Source: Mantis religiosa (lineage: Eukaryota > Arthropoda > Insecta > Mantodea > Mantidae). Taken from it: DNA of 64,000 nt. Position numbers and translations under genes: made by a program. Under the pieces are notes generated by a model. The model was not told the origin of the DNA. It did not search any database and saw only the letters and a list, made by a program, of their open reading frames with translations. Positions 11,214-23,260 of this stretch are shown piece after piece; position 1 is the first letter of the stretch, and every line of letters begins with the position of its first letter. The DNA lies in NCBI GenBank assembly GCA_030765055.1, contig CM060958.1, forward strand, positions 4,447,967 to 4,511,966, written 5' to 3'.

Positions 11214-13249
11214 AAGTTAGTTAAAGTTCAGTACCTAGTAAAGTTGCCATCGCAAATTATGTTTTATTTTCATTTTATAAGTTTTTCAAAAACAGTGTTG
11301 TTTAAAATAGAATATAGGTGGTAAATTAAATGGATATCTTACATTTTCGGAAAATGGCCTCGGAATTCCTTTTCATTATGTATTAATTTTATATAGTTAA
11401 TAAACTTTAAATTAAGGACAAAAGATACTGCAGATCTATTTATATCTGATAGAATTTTTAATGTGCAGTCGATATTCAGCTGTTTCTCGTAATTGTCAGC
11501 ACATAAGACGACTTGTTACTATTTGTTTAAGCGTTTATCTTCTGTAATATGCCGGTTTGAGTGTCATTAATGCAAATAGGAGATGTGTCGCTGTTACAGT
11601 GAAGCCCTGCCTGCCGCTGCAGCAGCAATGGACTACCCCAATGCGGCAAACACTAGCGTAGACTCTCTCCCGCCCATACCGTCGAGAGAGACCTACACAA
11701 AAATGTACACTTTAATCTGTATTTGTTTTAATATTGGTTGTTACAGTCCAAGTAGCCAAGTCTATATTAACTGATAATGTCACTAGTTAAAATTGCTCTA
11801 CACTTTCCTCTTATGCATACCTCTATCTATTTCTAGTTAATCGAGGAAATGGTTTGTACAACTGTTTTTATTATACGTCTTAAACAAATGGACATTTTAA
11901 TTAAAATTATTAGAGGCATTTTAGAGAAAATTTCATTATTTTCACGTATACCGTAATGGTAGGACGTCAATGTATGAACATGAAATTTGCTTTGCCATCC
12001 AAAATAGCATTATAACGTCAACTTCAAAATAAAATAACCATTTTATCAATATTATTAAACATGTTTAAAATATTCGTAGTTGGATGTTTTTGAATTCAAC
12101 TTGTACCACATTATTAACATTTCAGGAAACTACTCTTTTTGGAACCTCCAGAATAATTTAACACTTACAAATATTCAAATAGAACAGTACTTTCCCAACT
12201 ATAGTAACAATTTCTGCAAACAATAATAAATAATTATTATATTGTTGTTTTTCCATATGTGAATAAAGCAAACAAAATATTATATAGCTTACCTAACCTA
12301 AATTTCTCACAAGTCAACAGATACCATAGTAAATAATATAAACAAGTCATGTCTATCTTCACTTTTCAGTTCATTCGTAATTTGTCTTTTGTCATAAAGA
12401 CAGCGATCATTTTGAAATCAATTTCTCGACAAATGACGCCATTTCGCTTGTTTTCTATTCTTGTGCAGTGTGATAGTGTTTTGTTTTTCTGTCTCTTGTG
12501 TAATGGATAAATGTAAACATAAAAGCTTGGAGTTTACAAGGTTTGGCGATAATGTTCATGTTCATATTAAAGAATGAATCATTTTTTAACCTGATAACAA
12601 GACTTAGCGTTGCGTTTGTGACAACTTTTCTATGTCGATAAGACATTAGACACTTTTGTGTTTTAGACACGCTGTTCACATACAAATAGATACCAACACG
12701 CATTTTTTTTTCAAAAATGTTTTTATTGCATTCAGATGGCTTCTAAAAACGTATTTTTGCAGAAATTGCTATATTGAAACTGTCTAGTACATAGTTTTTC
12801 AAGAAGTGAATACAGTGCAATATTATCGAACAATAAGGAATATAGAAATGAAAGGAAGGAAGCAAACAAATTGGATTTGTGCCCATCTACAAGGACATTA
12901 ACCTGAATTCCCAGTAACTGTGGGAATGTTCCAAATTTGTTACATCAGCCAGCTCAGGTTCTCTCGGCACAAATGTCTAGGATCTGAGACAACGTGATTT
13001 TGTGATCGAAAGAAAGGAAACAAAAGACATCGCAAGCTTTTGGGCATGTCCGCTAGGTGAAGCATGAGAGAAATAAGATATAAAGTCAAAAGGCGAAGTG
13101 TTCTGCTGCAATATCTAGATTTCTCCAAAACTACATGTTTTGACAGTCTCCATTATTTTAAACATCTGTGTGTCAATATGTAAACATAAAACATATTCCA
13201 CACCAGAAAATCCCCTAATTCAAATTACCCTTTGCATGCAAGCTTTTTG
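11214..13249. other. AT-rich intergenic DNA
   Basis: About 2 kb without a recognised gene, RNA or repeat. Short frames (for example 11583-11774 + and 12455-12703 -) show no known domain. Confidence 0.4.
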
Positions 13250-13370
13250 GATATATCATATGTTTAAGATCTACGAATGTCCTCAGAAGTGCTCTTCATT
13301 CTGAATGTCTTTTGTCATTCTAAGGACATTTCCAGAAAATTCAAGATATACATTTTGTTTGTCTTTAAAA
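13250..13370 (+). repeat. AT-rich interspersed repeat, partial copy 4
   Basis: 'atatgtttaagat', 'gaatgtcctcagaagtgctc' and 'ttcattctgaatg' match the left part of the family, as in the copy at 44340. Confidence 0.5.
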
Positions 13371-14599
13371 TAAACCTAGGGTAGGTGTTTTGTTAAAGAT
13401 ACTCAAGAGATATTTTTCATGTGAAGCGTAGTTTGGGCTGGCGTAATTTCTTTAAAATGTTCTTTTTTTAGACACATTGATCACACTTGCACATACTGTT
13501 GTGACCTTTATGGTGGAATGCAATACTTGAAGTTTCCGCACTATGGAATGCATAACAAGATGGCGTGTGCTACTCTGTTCCCTAACCTGTACTTACTGTA
13601 CACAGTTATGGGAAGTCCAAACCACATTAAAGTTTCAATGAGAGTATAACTATTTGACCGCAGGTCTGTGCTCTCCTCAATCAATATCTCGACCTTCCTT
13701 CCTTAATATTTCACAGTTCTGTCCTTACGTAACCAAGCAAGTCTCCAAGGAGTATTAACACACGTTCCTGGAATAATAACGACAGGTTTTATTTTGTGTA
13801 AGGTCTCCGTGTGTATTTGTGTTTGAACGCTAACGTGTCAGCTACTTCACACAGACTGTTCTAACGATGATAGAAAATTGCAGTTTTCTTTAAAATGTCG
13901 CTAAGAGTTTTAATTAACCCATTAATGCCAACTTTCATTTGTGTCTCGGTTGACTTTCAGCATTACAATTGCTTTCCGTTGCGGATTCCTTGTGTCATGC
14001 GAACCTTTATCGACGTTTTAAAATTAATATTTAAATGACTAACAATGTGTCCACATAGTGACGACATGCATGATAAAAGTAACTCTTGAGATATCATGTA
14101 AATGAAGTAAATAAATAATATATGTGGCGGGCGTTGAAACACACGTTTACGATATGTATGTGTCTGACAGACTTTTGTATTACATAACTTTTGTAAGAGA
14201 GTCAAAAATGTAGATCACAGAATGCAAATACATGTTAGTGAAGTTTTTTGGGACTTCAACTCTTGGCGTTGAACTTTTAGCTGGGTGCAAACTACCGTAC
14301 GCGACCGAGAAAAAACGAAAAACAAGTTTTTCTTTCACGTATGCACGAGTCCTTGTGGCGAGTGGAGAGCGCTCCACAATAGAGTACATTGTTCCATTGT
14401 GTGTCTTCCAGCACAAACAGAGAGAACACTTGACCTTGTGCTCTTTGTTCTCTGATCGAGGATGTTGAGTCTGGAAACGTTAGGCACCCGGCCTCTCAAG
14501 ACTCGCCCTGCTGCCAAAATGAAGTAAAGAGAGGAATAACGTTTTATCATCTGTCGAGTGGATAGAGAAAGTCGTGTGAATATAAATTATTGAACTGGC
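13371..14599. other. intergenic DNA, nothing recognised
   Basis: Non-coding. Several overlapping short frames around 14180-14550 show no recognisable domain. Confidence 0.4.
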
Positions 14600-15317
14600 G
14601 TATTGGATTGCATTACGTTACGGAATTTGACACGGAGGTCCAAGCTTGATCTATTGTACCTATGTCCCCAAGTGCGATATCCCCGGGAGGAAGGATGAGG
14701 TGAGAGGAGACAGAGTGACTGAACTGGACTACACTACGGAGGGGATTCGGCACGGAGGTACAAACTTGGTGTAATGTACCTATGTCCCCAAGTGCGATAT
14801 CCCCGGGAGGAAGGATGAGGTGAGAGGAGACAGAGAGACTGGACTGGACTACACTACGGAGGGGATTCGGCACGGAGGTACAAACTTGGTGTAATGTACC
14901 TATGTCCCCAAGTGAGATATCCCCGGGAGGAAGGATGAGGTGAGAGGAGACAGAGAGACTGGACTGGACTACACTACGGAGGGGATTCGGCACGGAGGTA
15001 CAAACTTGGTGTAATGTACCTATGTCCCCAAGTGCGATATCCCCGGGAGGAGGGATGAGGTGAGAGGAGACAGAGCGACTGGACTGGACTACACTACGGA
15101 GGGGATTCGGCACGGAGGTACAAACTTGGTGTAATGTACCTATGTCCCCAAGTGAGATATCCCCGGGAGGAAGGATGAGGTGAGAGGAGACAGAGGGACT
15201 GGACTGGACTACACTACGGAGGGGATTCGGCACGGAGGTACAAACTTGGTGTTATGTACCTATGTCCCCAAGTGAGATATCCCCGGTAGGAAGGATGAGG
15301 TGAGAGGAAACAGAGGG
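14600..15317 (-). repeat. 120-bp tandem repeat derived from SINE B, about 6 copies
   Basis: The unit 'actacggaggggattcggca' ... 'tgtacctatgtccccaagtg' ... 'gatatccccgggaggaagga' repeats every 120 bp with few substitutions. The same segment in single form is at about 44587-44660 ('actacggaggggattgtgca', 'attgtacctatgtgcgcaag'), so the tandem unit is an amplified part of an interspersed SINE-like element. Because 120 is divisible by three, a 206-codon frame on the minus strand shows five-fold 40-residue repeats. I regard this as a by-product. Confidence 0.85.
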
Positions 15318-15632
15318 CGGTCGACCCAAGAAGTCAAGACAGAGGGCAGGGTCCCAGCTTTACCAGTCCTACCGAAGGAGGAACTGTTTACCAAGAGTAT
15401 ATCAACCTGCTATGCAGCGCCGAGACCTACGCCAACACTTGTACCCTGAAAGAGAGATGACGTTAAATTATAATGGAGATGAAACGTAGGGACAGGAAGT
15501 TCTTTGGGTGTAATTAACCTACCCACATTCACCTGCCGAGCTGGGAACACCCCCGAAAATACCATGATTCAGGTGGATCGGCCATGGATATCGAACCCGG
15601 GTCACCCTCCTGAGCCATCCCACTCGGTCAAC
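15318..15632 (-). mobile_element. SINE B body and tRNA-like head (reverse)
   Basis: Read on the minus strand from 15630, it starts with GGGATGGCTCAGGAGGGTGA and has GGGTTCGATATCC, a good B-box-like motif. The SINE body and the 120-bp array follow. The solo copy at 44579-44832 shows the same order, with 'cattcgattcccg' as its B box. Similar landmarks ('taccctgaa.gaga', 'gtaattaacc/gtaattagcc') tie the two loci together. Confidence 0.6.
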
Positions 15633-15892
15633 TGACGTGTTGCAGACAATAAACTAACGAGCCCCACACTGAAGTGTCCAGAACGTGTTGCATACTGCTA
15701 TAACTTGCAGTTTATGACACTCCAAACGTCAGAACGAGGGTTGAACCCAACAAACCTAACTAACATCATACATCACTCCTTGACAACAACATCCACCACT
15801 TTACACTCAAATATTTACGTAAATACGCATTTTGGAAAACATTGCCTAACGTTTTAAAACATATTTTCACAATAAATAAAAGCTATACAAGA
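15633..15892. other. intergenic DNA, nothing recognised
   Basis: Non-coding spacer between SINE B and the mariner end. Confidence 0.4.
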
Positions 15893-16000
15893 TGTGATAA
15901 AAAAGTAACGAGAATTTTAGTCTTTCTTAAATAATCTTTATTTATTGATCAATGTCAAAGTAATTCCCCTACACTGTATCCACACCGCTACGCACCTGAA
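15893..16000 (-). mobile_element. mariner 3' end fragment
   Basis: The terminal 'gtgataaaaaagtaacgaga' is typical of a mariner inverted repeat. On the minus strand, the sequence leading to it resembles the last codons of a mariner transposase ('...GNYF..DIDQ*'-like, 'ggggaattactttgacattg') followed by the short AT-rich 3' UTR. Only about 100 bp remain. Confidence 0.6.
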
Positions 16001-16210
16001 AATACCTGCTGTATATAAACCATGTGCTGCGGAGTAGAACCACAACACCCAAAACTGAAGTGTGGGGGACGGCGCTCTCTACGCTACCTATCTCAAGCGA
16101 ATACAGGCATGAGCATTCCGTGTCACGAATATGTTCGAGATCTTGTCGGGAAACAGGCCAAGCGTACATCTCTCCCATCATCAGGATATTTTAATATATT
16201 ATAGTATTGC
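16001..16210. other. unassigned segment next to a Penelope-like fragment
   Basis: No similarity was recognised with confidence. It may belong to the Penelope-like element, since it directly abuts the endonuclease fragment. Confidence 0.3.
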
Positions 16211-16490
16211 AAAATCAACAGAATTCTGGCCAAATACAACATCAGGACCACCCACAAGCTACCTTCGAAGATTAAACATCTTTTGAGACCAGTGAAAGAC
16301 AAACTGGTCTTCCAAGTTCCAGGAGTGTACCGCATTCTCTGTAAATATGGGACACCGTATATAGGACAAACCGGAAGGGCCATCGCTACTAGAATAAACG
16401 AACATGAACAGAGCATGCGTTTGATACAACCTGAGAGGTCTGGACTGGCAGAACATTGTTTTGATAACGCCAATTTTCGGGAGATCCAGT
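16211..16490 (+). pseudogene. Penelope-like element GIY-YIG endonuclease fragment
   Basis: The + frame from 16211 reads KINRILAKYNI..., then LLRPVKDKLVFQVPGVYRI, CKYGTPYIGQTGRAIATRI and EHEQSMRLIQPERSGLAEH. This is the GIY-YIG nuclease module that follows the reverse transcriptase in Penelope-like retroelements: GVYRI for GIY, YIGQTGR for YIG with the catalytic Arg context, and the downstream E-H-C segment. No Penelope reverse transcriptase remains upstream. The frame is then joined at about 16490 to sequence from a different LINE, so the fragment is dead. Confidence 0.8.
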
Positions 16491-17263
16491 TCAGTACAAA
16501 TAGTGGCATATGCTGACGATGTGGCAATTCTCGCAAGGAATATAAGAGCTCTTAGTGCTGGAAGAGAAAGCAAGGATCTAGGATTGGTAGTGAACGTTAG
16601 TAAAACCAAATATATGAAGATAAGAGGTGATGGGGATGCAAGAAGAGGAGAACCTACAGTTAAATTACACGAGAAATGATATCAAAGAGTGGAAAAATTC
16701 AAATACCTGGGATCTATGGTAACAGTAGATAATAAAACATCAGTGGAAATTCAAGAAAGAATAGCAAGTGGTAACAGATGTTACTATGACTTGCACAATA
16801 AAGGAACGTCAGTGGGAATACTAAAATTAAAATATATACAACTGTACTGAGGCCAATAGTAATGTATGGTACAGAAAGTTGGGTGTTGGCAGCCAGAGAA
16901 GAACAGTGGTTATTACGGTGGGAAAGGAAGATCCTGAGAAATATATTTGGAGTGATAAGGGACTTGGACGGATGGACAGTGCGGACTAACTTGGAGTTAC
17001 AGTTCCTTATTTGGACAACCAAATATAGTAGTGAAAATTAAACAATGATTGGCCATGTGCAGAGAATACCGGAAACTAGTGTAGTTAAGAAGATATTCAT
17101 AGGAAAGCTGAATGGTAGAAGGAGAAGAGGAAGACCCAGGAAAAGATGGGCAGACGACTTGAGAAAGTTGGGGGTTAAAGGCTGGAGAAGAAAAGTAGAG
17201 GACCGAGTAGAATGGAAGAGGGTGGTTAGGTAAGCCAAGAGCCTACATGGCCTGTAGTGCCAA
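16491..17263 (+). pseudogene. LINE 3' end: reverse transcriptase C-terminal half, broken
   Basis: Conceptual reading gives VQIVAYADDVAILAR (YADD catalytic motif at the start), LGLVVNVSKTKYMKI, FKYLGSMVT, GNRCYYDL, VMYGTESWVL, LLRWERKILRNIFG and finally IGHVQRIPE...KIFIGKLNGRRRRGRPRKRW.DDLRKLGVKGWRRK. These are the palm C and D motifs, thumb and the usual C-terminal region of an insect LINE lacking RNase H. Stops and frame changes occur near 16677, 16850 and 17040. The 3' end 'gcctacatggcctgtagtgcc' runs straight into (ATC)n, the usual simple-repeat tail of this group. The clade (RTE- or CR1-like) is not certain. Confidence 0.75.
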
Positions 17264-17419
<156 letters not shown>

Positions 17420-17964
17420 GCTTTCGGGAGATGACACAACAGTTACTGGGAGCGGAAAATTAAGGAGACTTTGGTCATTTCCTCCGAGAGGAGCACGCTT
17501 AATCGTGATGCTAGATTTCAGTTCGGCTCCTCTTGGAAACCGGCCTTAAAATGGAAATCCGCCGGCTTAAGAAGCACTGATATATACAGCTTGATCATAA
17601 AGTTATGTAGTTACGTTTCTTTGACCTAATTAGTTTTCTACACTCACGCCATCTCCTGACCAGGCATTTAATTTACTGGACACAGTCTTTTGTTCAGTGA
17701 TGCGAGTATTGATAGTGTTTTGTCTTTGTTTATATTTGGTCATATCGATTTTGTGTATGTACGATTTTTAATCGTCTTTTCACCTGATTTGTTTCCCGAG
17801 AAGATGTGGAACAGTTGGAAGTATTTGTGGTGTAGAGTGACAGTCACAGGGGGCCATGAGACAAACATTATCGGGATACAATTTACACGAGTGGTTTTTT
17901 CCTTACATTGTCGTATAAACTTCTTAGCTTTCAATGTTAAACCAAATATTTGAAACAGAATTCA
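17420..17964. other. intergenic DNA, nothing recognised
   Basis: Non-coding. The overlapping frames at 17690-17953 (+) and 17740-17934 (-) have no known domain. Confidence 0.4.
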
Positions 17965-18080
17965 TGTAGACATACATCATACATCAAGAAGATACATTGG
18001 ATGTTTAAAGTCAGCGAAATTATCACAACTTTGTGTTGAATTTTATGTGAATGTCCTCAGAGGTCCTTTGAAACTGAATA
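17965..18080 (+). repeat. AT-rich interspersed repeat, partial copy 5
   Basis: 'tggatgtttaaag', 'ttgaattttatgtgaatgtcctcagaggtcctt' and 'actgaat' correspond to the left part of the family. The copy ends in a short A run. Confidence 0.45.
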
Positions 18081-18400
18081 AAAAAAAAACAATTACACAA
18101 AGAGTCATCCTTTTAATATTCAAATGTTTAAATAAGCAAATAAACTTTATGAACACAAAGCGTTTTAAAAATGAACCTGAAGTATAAAATGGATTACTTC
18201 AGTCCCATAAAAATTGCTAAAAGGGAAGCACGTCCCAGTTTTTTGTTTTAAATTTAACAAGAAGTTTCCTTGCTATTTACAGTAACACGTAATAATCTAT
18301 GTGAGGCCAGGACTCTTTGGTTCGCTTTAACAACGTGCTATATTTCTTTTGTCATACATTCTTACTTAATGTTTTTATTACCTTTATTTTACTTCCTCAA
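18081..18400. other. intergenic DNA, nothing recognised
   Basis: Non-coding spacer. Confidence 0.4.
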
Positions 18401-18565
18401 CGTTAAGTCATATTGGACGGTGAATGAAATGGGTGAAATGATACTCAAATGTGTCCAGGATACATGGAGCTTAGAGCTACCCGACATTCGTCTTTAAGGA
18501 TAAAGGAAAACCCTTACCCAGGAAACCTCTTGAACTTGAGGCAGACACGCTACCAAGGCGGGCTA
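18401..18565 (-). mobile_element. solitary SINE A copy (reverse)
   Basis: On the minus strand it reads TAGCCCGCCTTGGTAGCGTG, 'tctgcctcaagttcaagagg', 'gggtaagggttttcctttat', 'gaatgtcgggtagctctaag', 'ctccatgtatcctgg' and ends 'atatgacttaacg'. This is the same order as the SINE head plus one monomer at 8021 and 23265, but without tandem amplification, so it shows the ancestral one-unit arrangement. Confidence 0.7.
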
Positions 18566-18804
18566 TTTTTATTTATATTACAAATCTTTTCTTTTTCGTG
18601 ATTTCAAACAAAGCGTATAGCGAGCTACCAATACGTGTACAAGAAGCCGATATTTGATCACCCCTTGAACGTTACCGACTATAAATCACAATAAAAATGT
18701 TGTCTGTCTGCCGAGGGGATGCGATTGCGATATTGAGGAAACGTCATCGTCGGGGATTTATGGCTGTATCCCTGACAGGCACAACTCGCAAATCGGGAAG
18801 ACAG
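18566..18804. other. intergenic DNA, nothing recognised
   Basis: Non-coding spacer before the minisatellite. Confidence 0.4.
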
Positions 18805-20523
18805 TCTCAGTGGCGGCTCGTTTTGTACTGTATCCGCGGCGGCTTGTTTAATACTGTATCAGCGGCGGCTTGTTTAATACTCTATCAATGGCGGCTTATT
18901 TAATACTGTGTCAGTATCATCACATTTAGAAACCTCAGTGGCAGCTTGTTTAATACTGTATCAGTGGCGGCTCTATGTGTACTGTATCAGTGGCGGCTCG
19001 TTTTGTACTGCATCCGCGGCGGCTTGTTTAATACTGTATCAATGACGGCTTATTTAGTACTTTGTCAGTCACATCACATTTAGAAACCTCATACTGTGTC
19101 AGTAACATCTCGTTTAGAACCCTCAGTGGCGGCTTGTTTGCTACTGTCTCAGTGGCAGCTTGTCGACTACAGTCTCAGTGGTGGCTCTTTTAGCTCTATA
19201 TCATTAACGCACCGCGTAGTACTGTTTCAGTGACGGCTCGTTTAATACCGTATCAGTGGCTGCTTATTTAGTACTGTGTCAGTAACATCACATTTAGAAC
19301 TCTCAGTGGCCGCTCGTTTACTACTGTCTCTGTGGCGGCTTGTTTAATACTGTATCAGTGACGGCTCTATTTGTACTCTATCAGCGGCGGCTTGTTTAAT
19401 ACTCTATCAATGGCGGCTTATTTAGTACTGTCAGTAACATCTCATTTAGAACCCTCAGTGGTGGATCATTTAATACTGTATCAGTGGCGTCTCTATTTGT
19501 ACTATATCAGCGGCGGCTTGTTAAATACTCTATCAATGGCGGCTTATTTAATACTGTGTCAGTAAAATCTCATTTAGAACCCTCAGTGGTGGCTCGTTTA
19601 CTACTGTTTCAGCGACGGCTTGTTTAATACTGTATCAATGGCGGTTGGTTTACTACTGCCTCAGCGGCGGCTTGTTTAATACTCTATCAATGGCGGCTTA
19701 TTTAGTACGGTGTCAGTAACATCTCATTTAGAACCTTAGTGGCCGCTCGTTTACTACTGTCTCAGCGGTGGCTTGTTTAATACTGTATCAGTGACGGCTC
19801 TATTTGTACTCTATCAGCGGCGGCTTGTTTAATACTCTATCAATGGCGGCTTATTTAGTACTGTGTCAGTAACATCTCATTTAGAACCTTAGTGGCCGCT
19901 CGTTTACTACTGTCTCAGCGGCGGCTTGTTTAATACTGTATCAGTGACGACTCTATTTGTACTCTATCAGCGGCGGCTTGTTTAATACTCTATCAATGGC
20001 GGCTTATTTAGTACTGTCAGTAACATCTCATTTAGAACCCTCAGTGGTGGCTCATTTAATACTGTATCAGTGGCGGCTCTATTTTTACTATATCAGCGGC
20101 GGCTTGTTTAATACTCTATCAATAGCGGCTTATTTAGTACTGTGTCAGTAACATCTCATTTAGAACCCTCAGTGGCGGCTTGTTTACTACTGTCTCAGTG
20201 GCGCTTGTCGACTACAGTCTCAGTGGTGGCTCTTTTAGCACTATATCATTAACGCATCGCGTAGTACTGTTTCAGTGACGGCTCATTTAATGCCGTATCA
20301 GTGGCGGCTTATTTAGTACTGTCTCAGTAACATCTCGTTTAGAACCCTCAGTGGCGGCTTATTTAGTACTATCTCAGTAGCAGCTCCTTTAGAGCTCTCA
20401 GTGGCTGCTCGTTTACTACTGTCTCAGTGGCAGCTTGTTGACTACAGTCTTAGTGACAGCACTTTCAGCACTATATTAATGAAGCATCGAGAAGTACTGT
20501 TTCAGTGGCGGCTCGTTTAGTGA
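18805..20523 (+). repeat. ~30-bp minisatellite with higher-order structure
   Basis: The base unit is close to 'actgtatcagtggcggct' plus 'cgtttaat', about 27-30 bp, with related variants such as 'gtcagtaacatctcatttag'. Variants follow each other in a fixed order, and a block starting near 19371 recurs near 19957, a spacing of 586 bp, with very few differences. No gene is likely; short open frames arise from the repeat itself. Confidence 0.9.
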
Positions 20524-21973
20524 CGAATGGTGTAAGTCTAACTTTCTGTGGTGATATCTGTACTGCTGCCAATACATAGGACATAGTGCCTTTTATATGT
20601 CTGATGTAGCACTCTACAAAGGTTTGTTATATATTGTGACATAGAAACTGTAGTGATTTCTGGCCACCATATAAGACAATGAGATAAACTTTATTTCTTC
20701 TTGACTCAAATTGTAGTTGTATGTGTGAGGCTTTCACGGCAGTTAACACAATATTTTAATTTGAGTATTAAAAATTTGAGCATTAAAATTTACATGCAGT
20801 GTGCATGACGGAGGGGAAGCGATTAACATTGCAAATGGAGAAGAGAATTGGCGATGGATGGAGCGAACAACAAAATAAGAAATGAAATTACATTACGTCG
20901 AGTACAGAGTAAAGCAAGTGTGGGGATTCAAGAGATTAGTAAAGGGGGCGAACTTTAGGCAGGGGATATCAAGATGTACGGGTATGTCAGCAAGGCAAAA
21001 AGAGGTTGTCATGGGCAAGTTGTAGAAAAGAAGAAATAAAATGGGTCTGTGGGAGATAGAGGAAAAGATATGAGCAAATGTGATACGGCTGTACACGGGG
21101 AGAGGATATGTGTGATTAAGTGATAGGTTAACTGGAAGAAAGATTGAAAAAAGCTGCTAGTGACGTTAAATAAATAGTAACAGAGAAAGGGGATGATGAT
21201 GTGCAAGTGAGAAATATTGAAAAGTGATGTTAAGTGAATACAGATAGTGAAACAATAACATGGAGCAAAGCAAATGCTAATCATTTACAGGGATAGACAA
21301 AGTTTGGCAAATACGAAAAAGTGGCGCAGAACAGAAAAGTAAATGGAAAACATTGACTATTAAAAGAGGCAAACAAGTGTGAAGTGTGTAATTGTATTAA
21401 AGGGCTGTCCTGTTAGCAGAGGGGCCAGGGTATGATACACTACTGTGTGATAGTTCACAGAGACAGGTGTGTCTGTTGACCCTAAAACCCCAGCAAAGGC
21501 TGCTATCGATTGTGTAAGAGTATTAACCGTTAAAATCTGTGTGCGCAGGCGCGTACACGCACTTCTTTGTAAAATACGAGGAATGATTTCGCCGTCACTA
21601 TGACCTTGGGCTGTTTTCTTATTTTAGACGCTCGGCGTTTGTTTCGGAATGTTCATCAATCTCGCGACGTCACGTTCCGTCTTTCTCCGCATGTATCACA
21701 CGTTACTGTCTCAGCAAATTACCACAACTATTCACTTATCATGCAGATCGCTCGCCTTGTCAGTATACTCCTCTAGATCGTTTATTTTTTCTTTCAAATA
21801 GATGTATAGCTAGCAATGTCTCAGTTGATATGTCTAAATACCTACAATTCACGTGGAACAAAGCTAACATTGTTGAGTTCGGCATTATTCAAAGCGATGT
21901 TGTTCTAACACGGGAGTTAGGCGTAACACTGTTCTGTACTTAGTGTACGTGACATAAAGCATGTATTACTACG
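20524..21973. other. intergenic DNA, purine-rich in part
   Basis: About 1.4 kb with no recognised gene or repeat. The interval 20800-21300 is strongly purine-rich on the + strand, giving low-complexity Phe/Ser/Leu-rich frames on the other strand. Confidence 0.4.
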
Positions 21974-22927
21974 CGGTCTGTTCAAAAAGTATCACGCGTT
22001 ATGTTGGTATTCATGTCCCTCACTGATGTTGACAAGCTCGGCGGTTTGGAATGTTCACTTAATTGTTGATAGTTATTTTGTTTTGGCTCGTCTTCGATTT
22101 TTGCCTATTCCAAAAAAGAAAATGGATCAAAGAATCTGTATCAAATGCATCTATCTACCTTGGACGAAAGCAACATTTGTCGGTGGTACAAAAGGTTCTC
22201 AGAGGGTCGAGCAGATGTGAACGACATCCGAGCTCATCAACAACCGACGAAAACGATGAAGAAGTGATGAAAATAGTATTGTCTATTGTCGAATCACGGT
22301 TAAAGAAGTTGCAACATATCGTCGGCTCGTGGCATTGCATTTTGACCAATGATTTGGGCATGAGACGGGTACCAAAGTTGCTCAATTTCGACCAAAAATA
22401 TCGTCGCTATTGAACTCTGTCCGCGACAGGGGATCATAACTGTCTATGGTTATGACGTGGAAACTAAACCTCAATCATCCCAATAGCCAAGTTCGGTCGA
22501 ATGTGAAGACTTTGCTTACATTTTCCTTCAAATGCAGGGGCGTGGTGCATCATGAGTTCTTGCCACACGGTAGAACAGTCAATAAGGAATATTAACTGAA
22601 AGATATGCGCAATTTGCGCGAAGGGATCCGCCAGAGACGCACGGATTTGTGGAAGAACAAAAATTGGCTTTTGCACCATACTAACGCCCTTATTAACTGT
22701 ACGCGGATGTTTGGCCAAAAACAACATAATTAGAATGCCGCAGCTACCTACTCTCCAAATCTGGTCTCCTGTGACCTTTACCCCTTCAAAACTGAAGAGG
22801 CTCATGAATGGACGACGCTACGACACGATTGCGGAGACAAATAAATCACGACACGTGCACATCAACATTTGCTACACGTTGTTCGTACACTGTGAGTGGA
22901 ATTGAGGTCAACTTTTTGTTAAACTAA
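21974..22927 (+). mobile_element. mariner DNA transposon, degenerate
   Basis: The left end 'cggtctgttcaaaaagtatc' is a typical mariner inverted repeat. A weak counterpart 'tcaactttttgttaaact' lies at about 22908-22925. The coding region between them starts at 22122 and is broken. The length of about 950 bp is somewhat below the usual 1.3 kb, so internal deletions have occurred. Confidence 0.75.
22122..22845 (+). pseudogene. mariner transposase pseudogene
   Basis: The ATG at 22122 begins MDQRICIK, the common mariner N-terminus. Later pieces in different frames read SSSTTDENDEEVMKIVLSI, VGSWHCILTNDLGMRRVPKLL (helix-turn-helix end and the linker before the catalytic domain), YGYDVETKPQSSQ (first catalytic Asp), then a region where the expected second Asp of the HDNAPAH motif reads HTNA, and finally SKLKRLMNGRRYDTIAE near the C-terminus. 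Several frameshifts and stops are present, the WVPHEL segment between the two halves is lost, and a catalytic residue is replaced, so no active transposase is made. Confidence 0.8.
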
Positions 22928-23039
22928 AGTGATGCTAACGCCCGTCGAGAACTTTGTCCTAGTCATAAAGGGTAGATTTCCCTCGAGAACACTGTCCTCT
23001 TGTGTAATCCGCACGGGCAACTGAAACAGTGACCGCAAC

Positions 23040-23220
23040 ATTTCACATCACTTTCTCTGTCTACTTCAAGATAAACATTATCTGATTAAAAATACAGTAG
23101 AACTGAAGTGATAGTCATGTGTTTCTATGTACAAATGAATGACGACTTGAGACAAGTACAAGTATTGGAACATTCATATAAATAACAACGAACATTCGCA
23201 AACGACTTAAATTATACAAA
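23040..23220 (-). repeat. AT-rich interspersed repeat, copy 6 (reverse)
   Basis: 'gtctacttcaagataaacat', 'tgatagtcatgtgtttctatgt', 'acttgagacaagtacaagtattgga' match the reverse complement of 1560-1735 and 41840-41970. Confidence 0.6.
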
Positions 23221-23229
23221 ACACACACA

Positions 23230-23260
<31 letters not shown>

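Noticed and set aside
14613..15233. 206-codon minus-strand frame with five 40-residue repeats
   Set aside because: The 120-bp period is a multiple of three, so an open frame persists by arithmetic. The same DNA occurs as part of a non-coding SINE at 44.6 kb.
20893..21284. Minus-strand Ser/Phe/Leu-rich frames
   Set aside because: They lie opposite a purine-rich tract; low-complexity artefacts.
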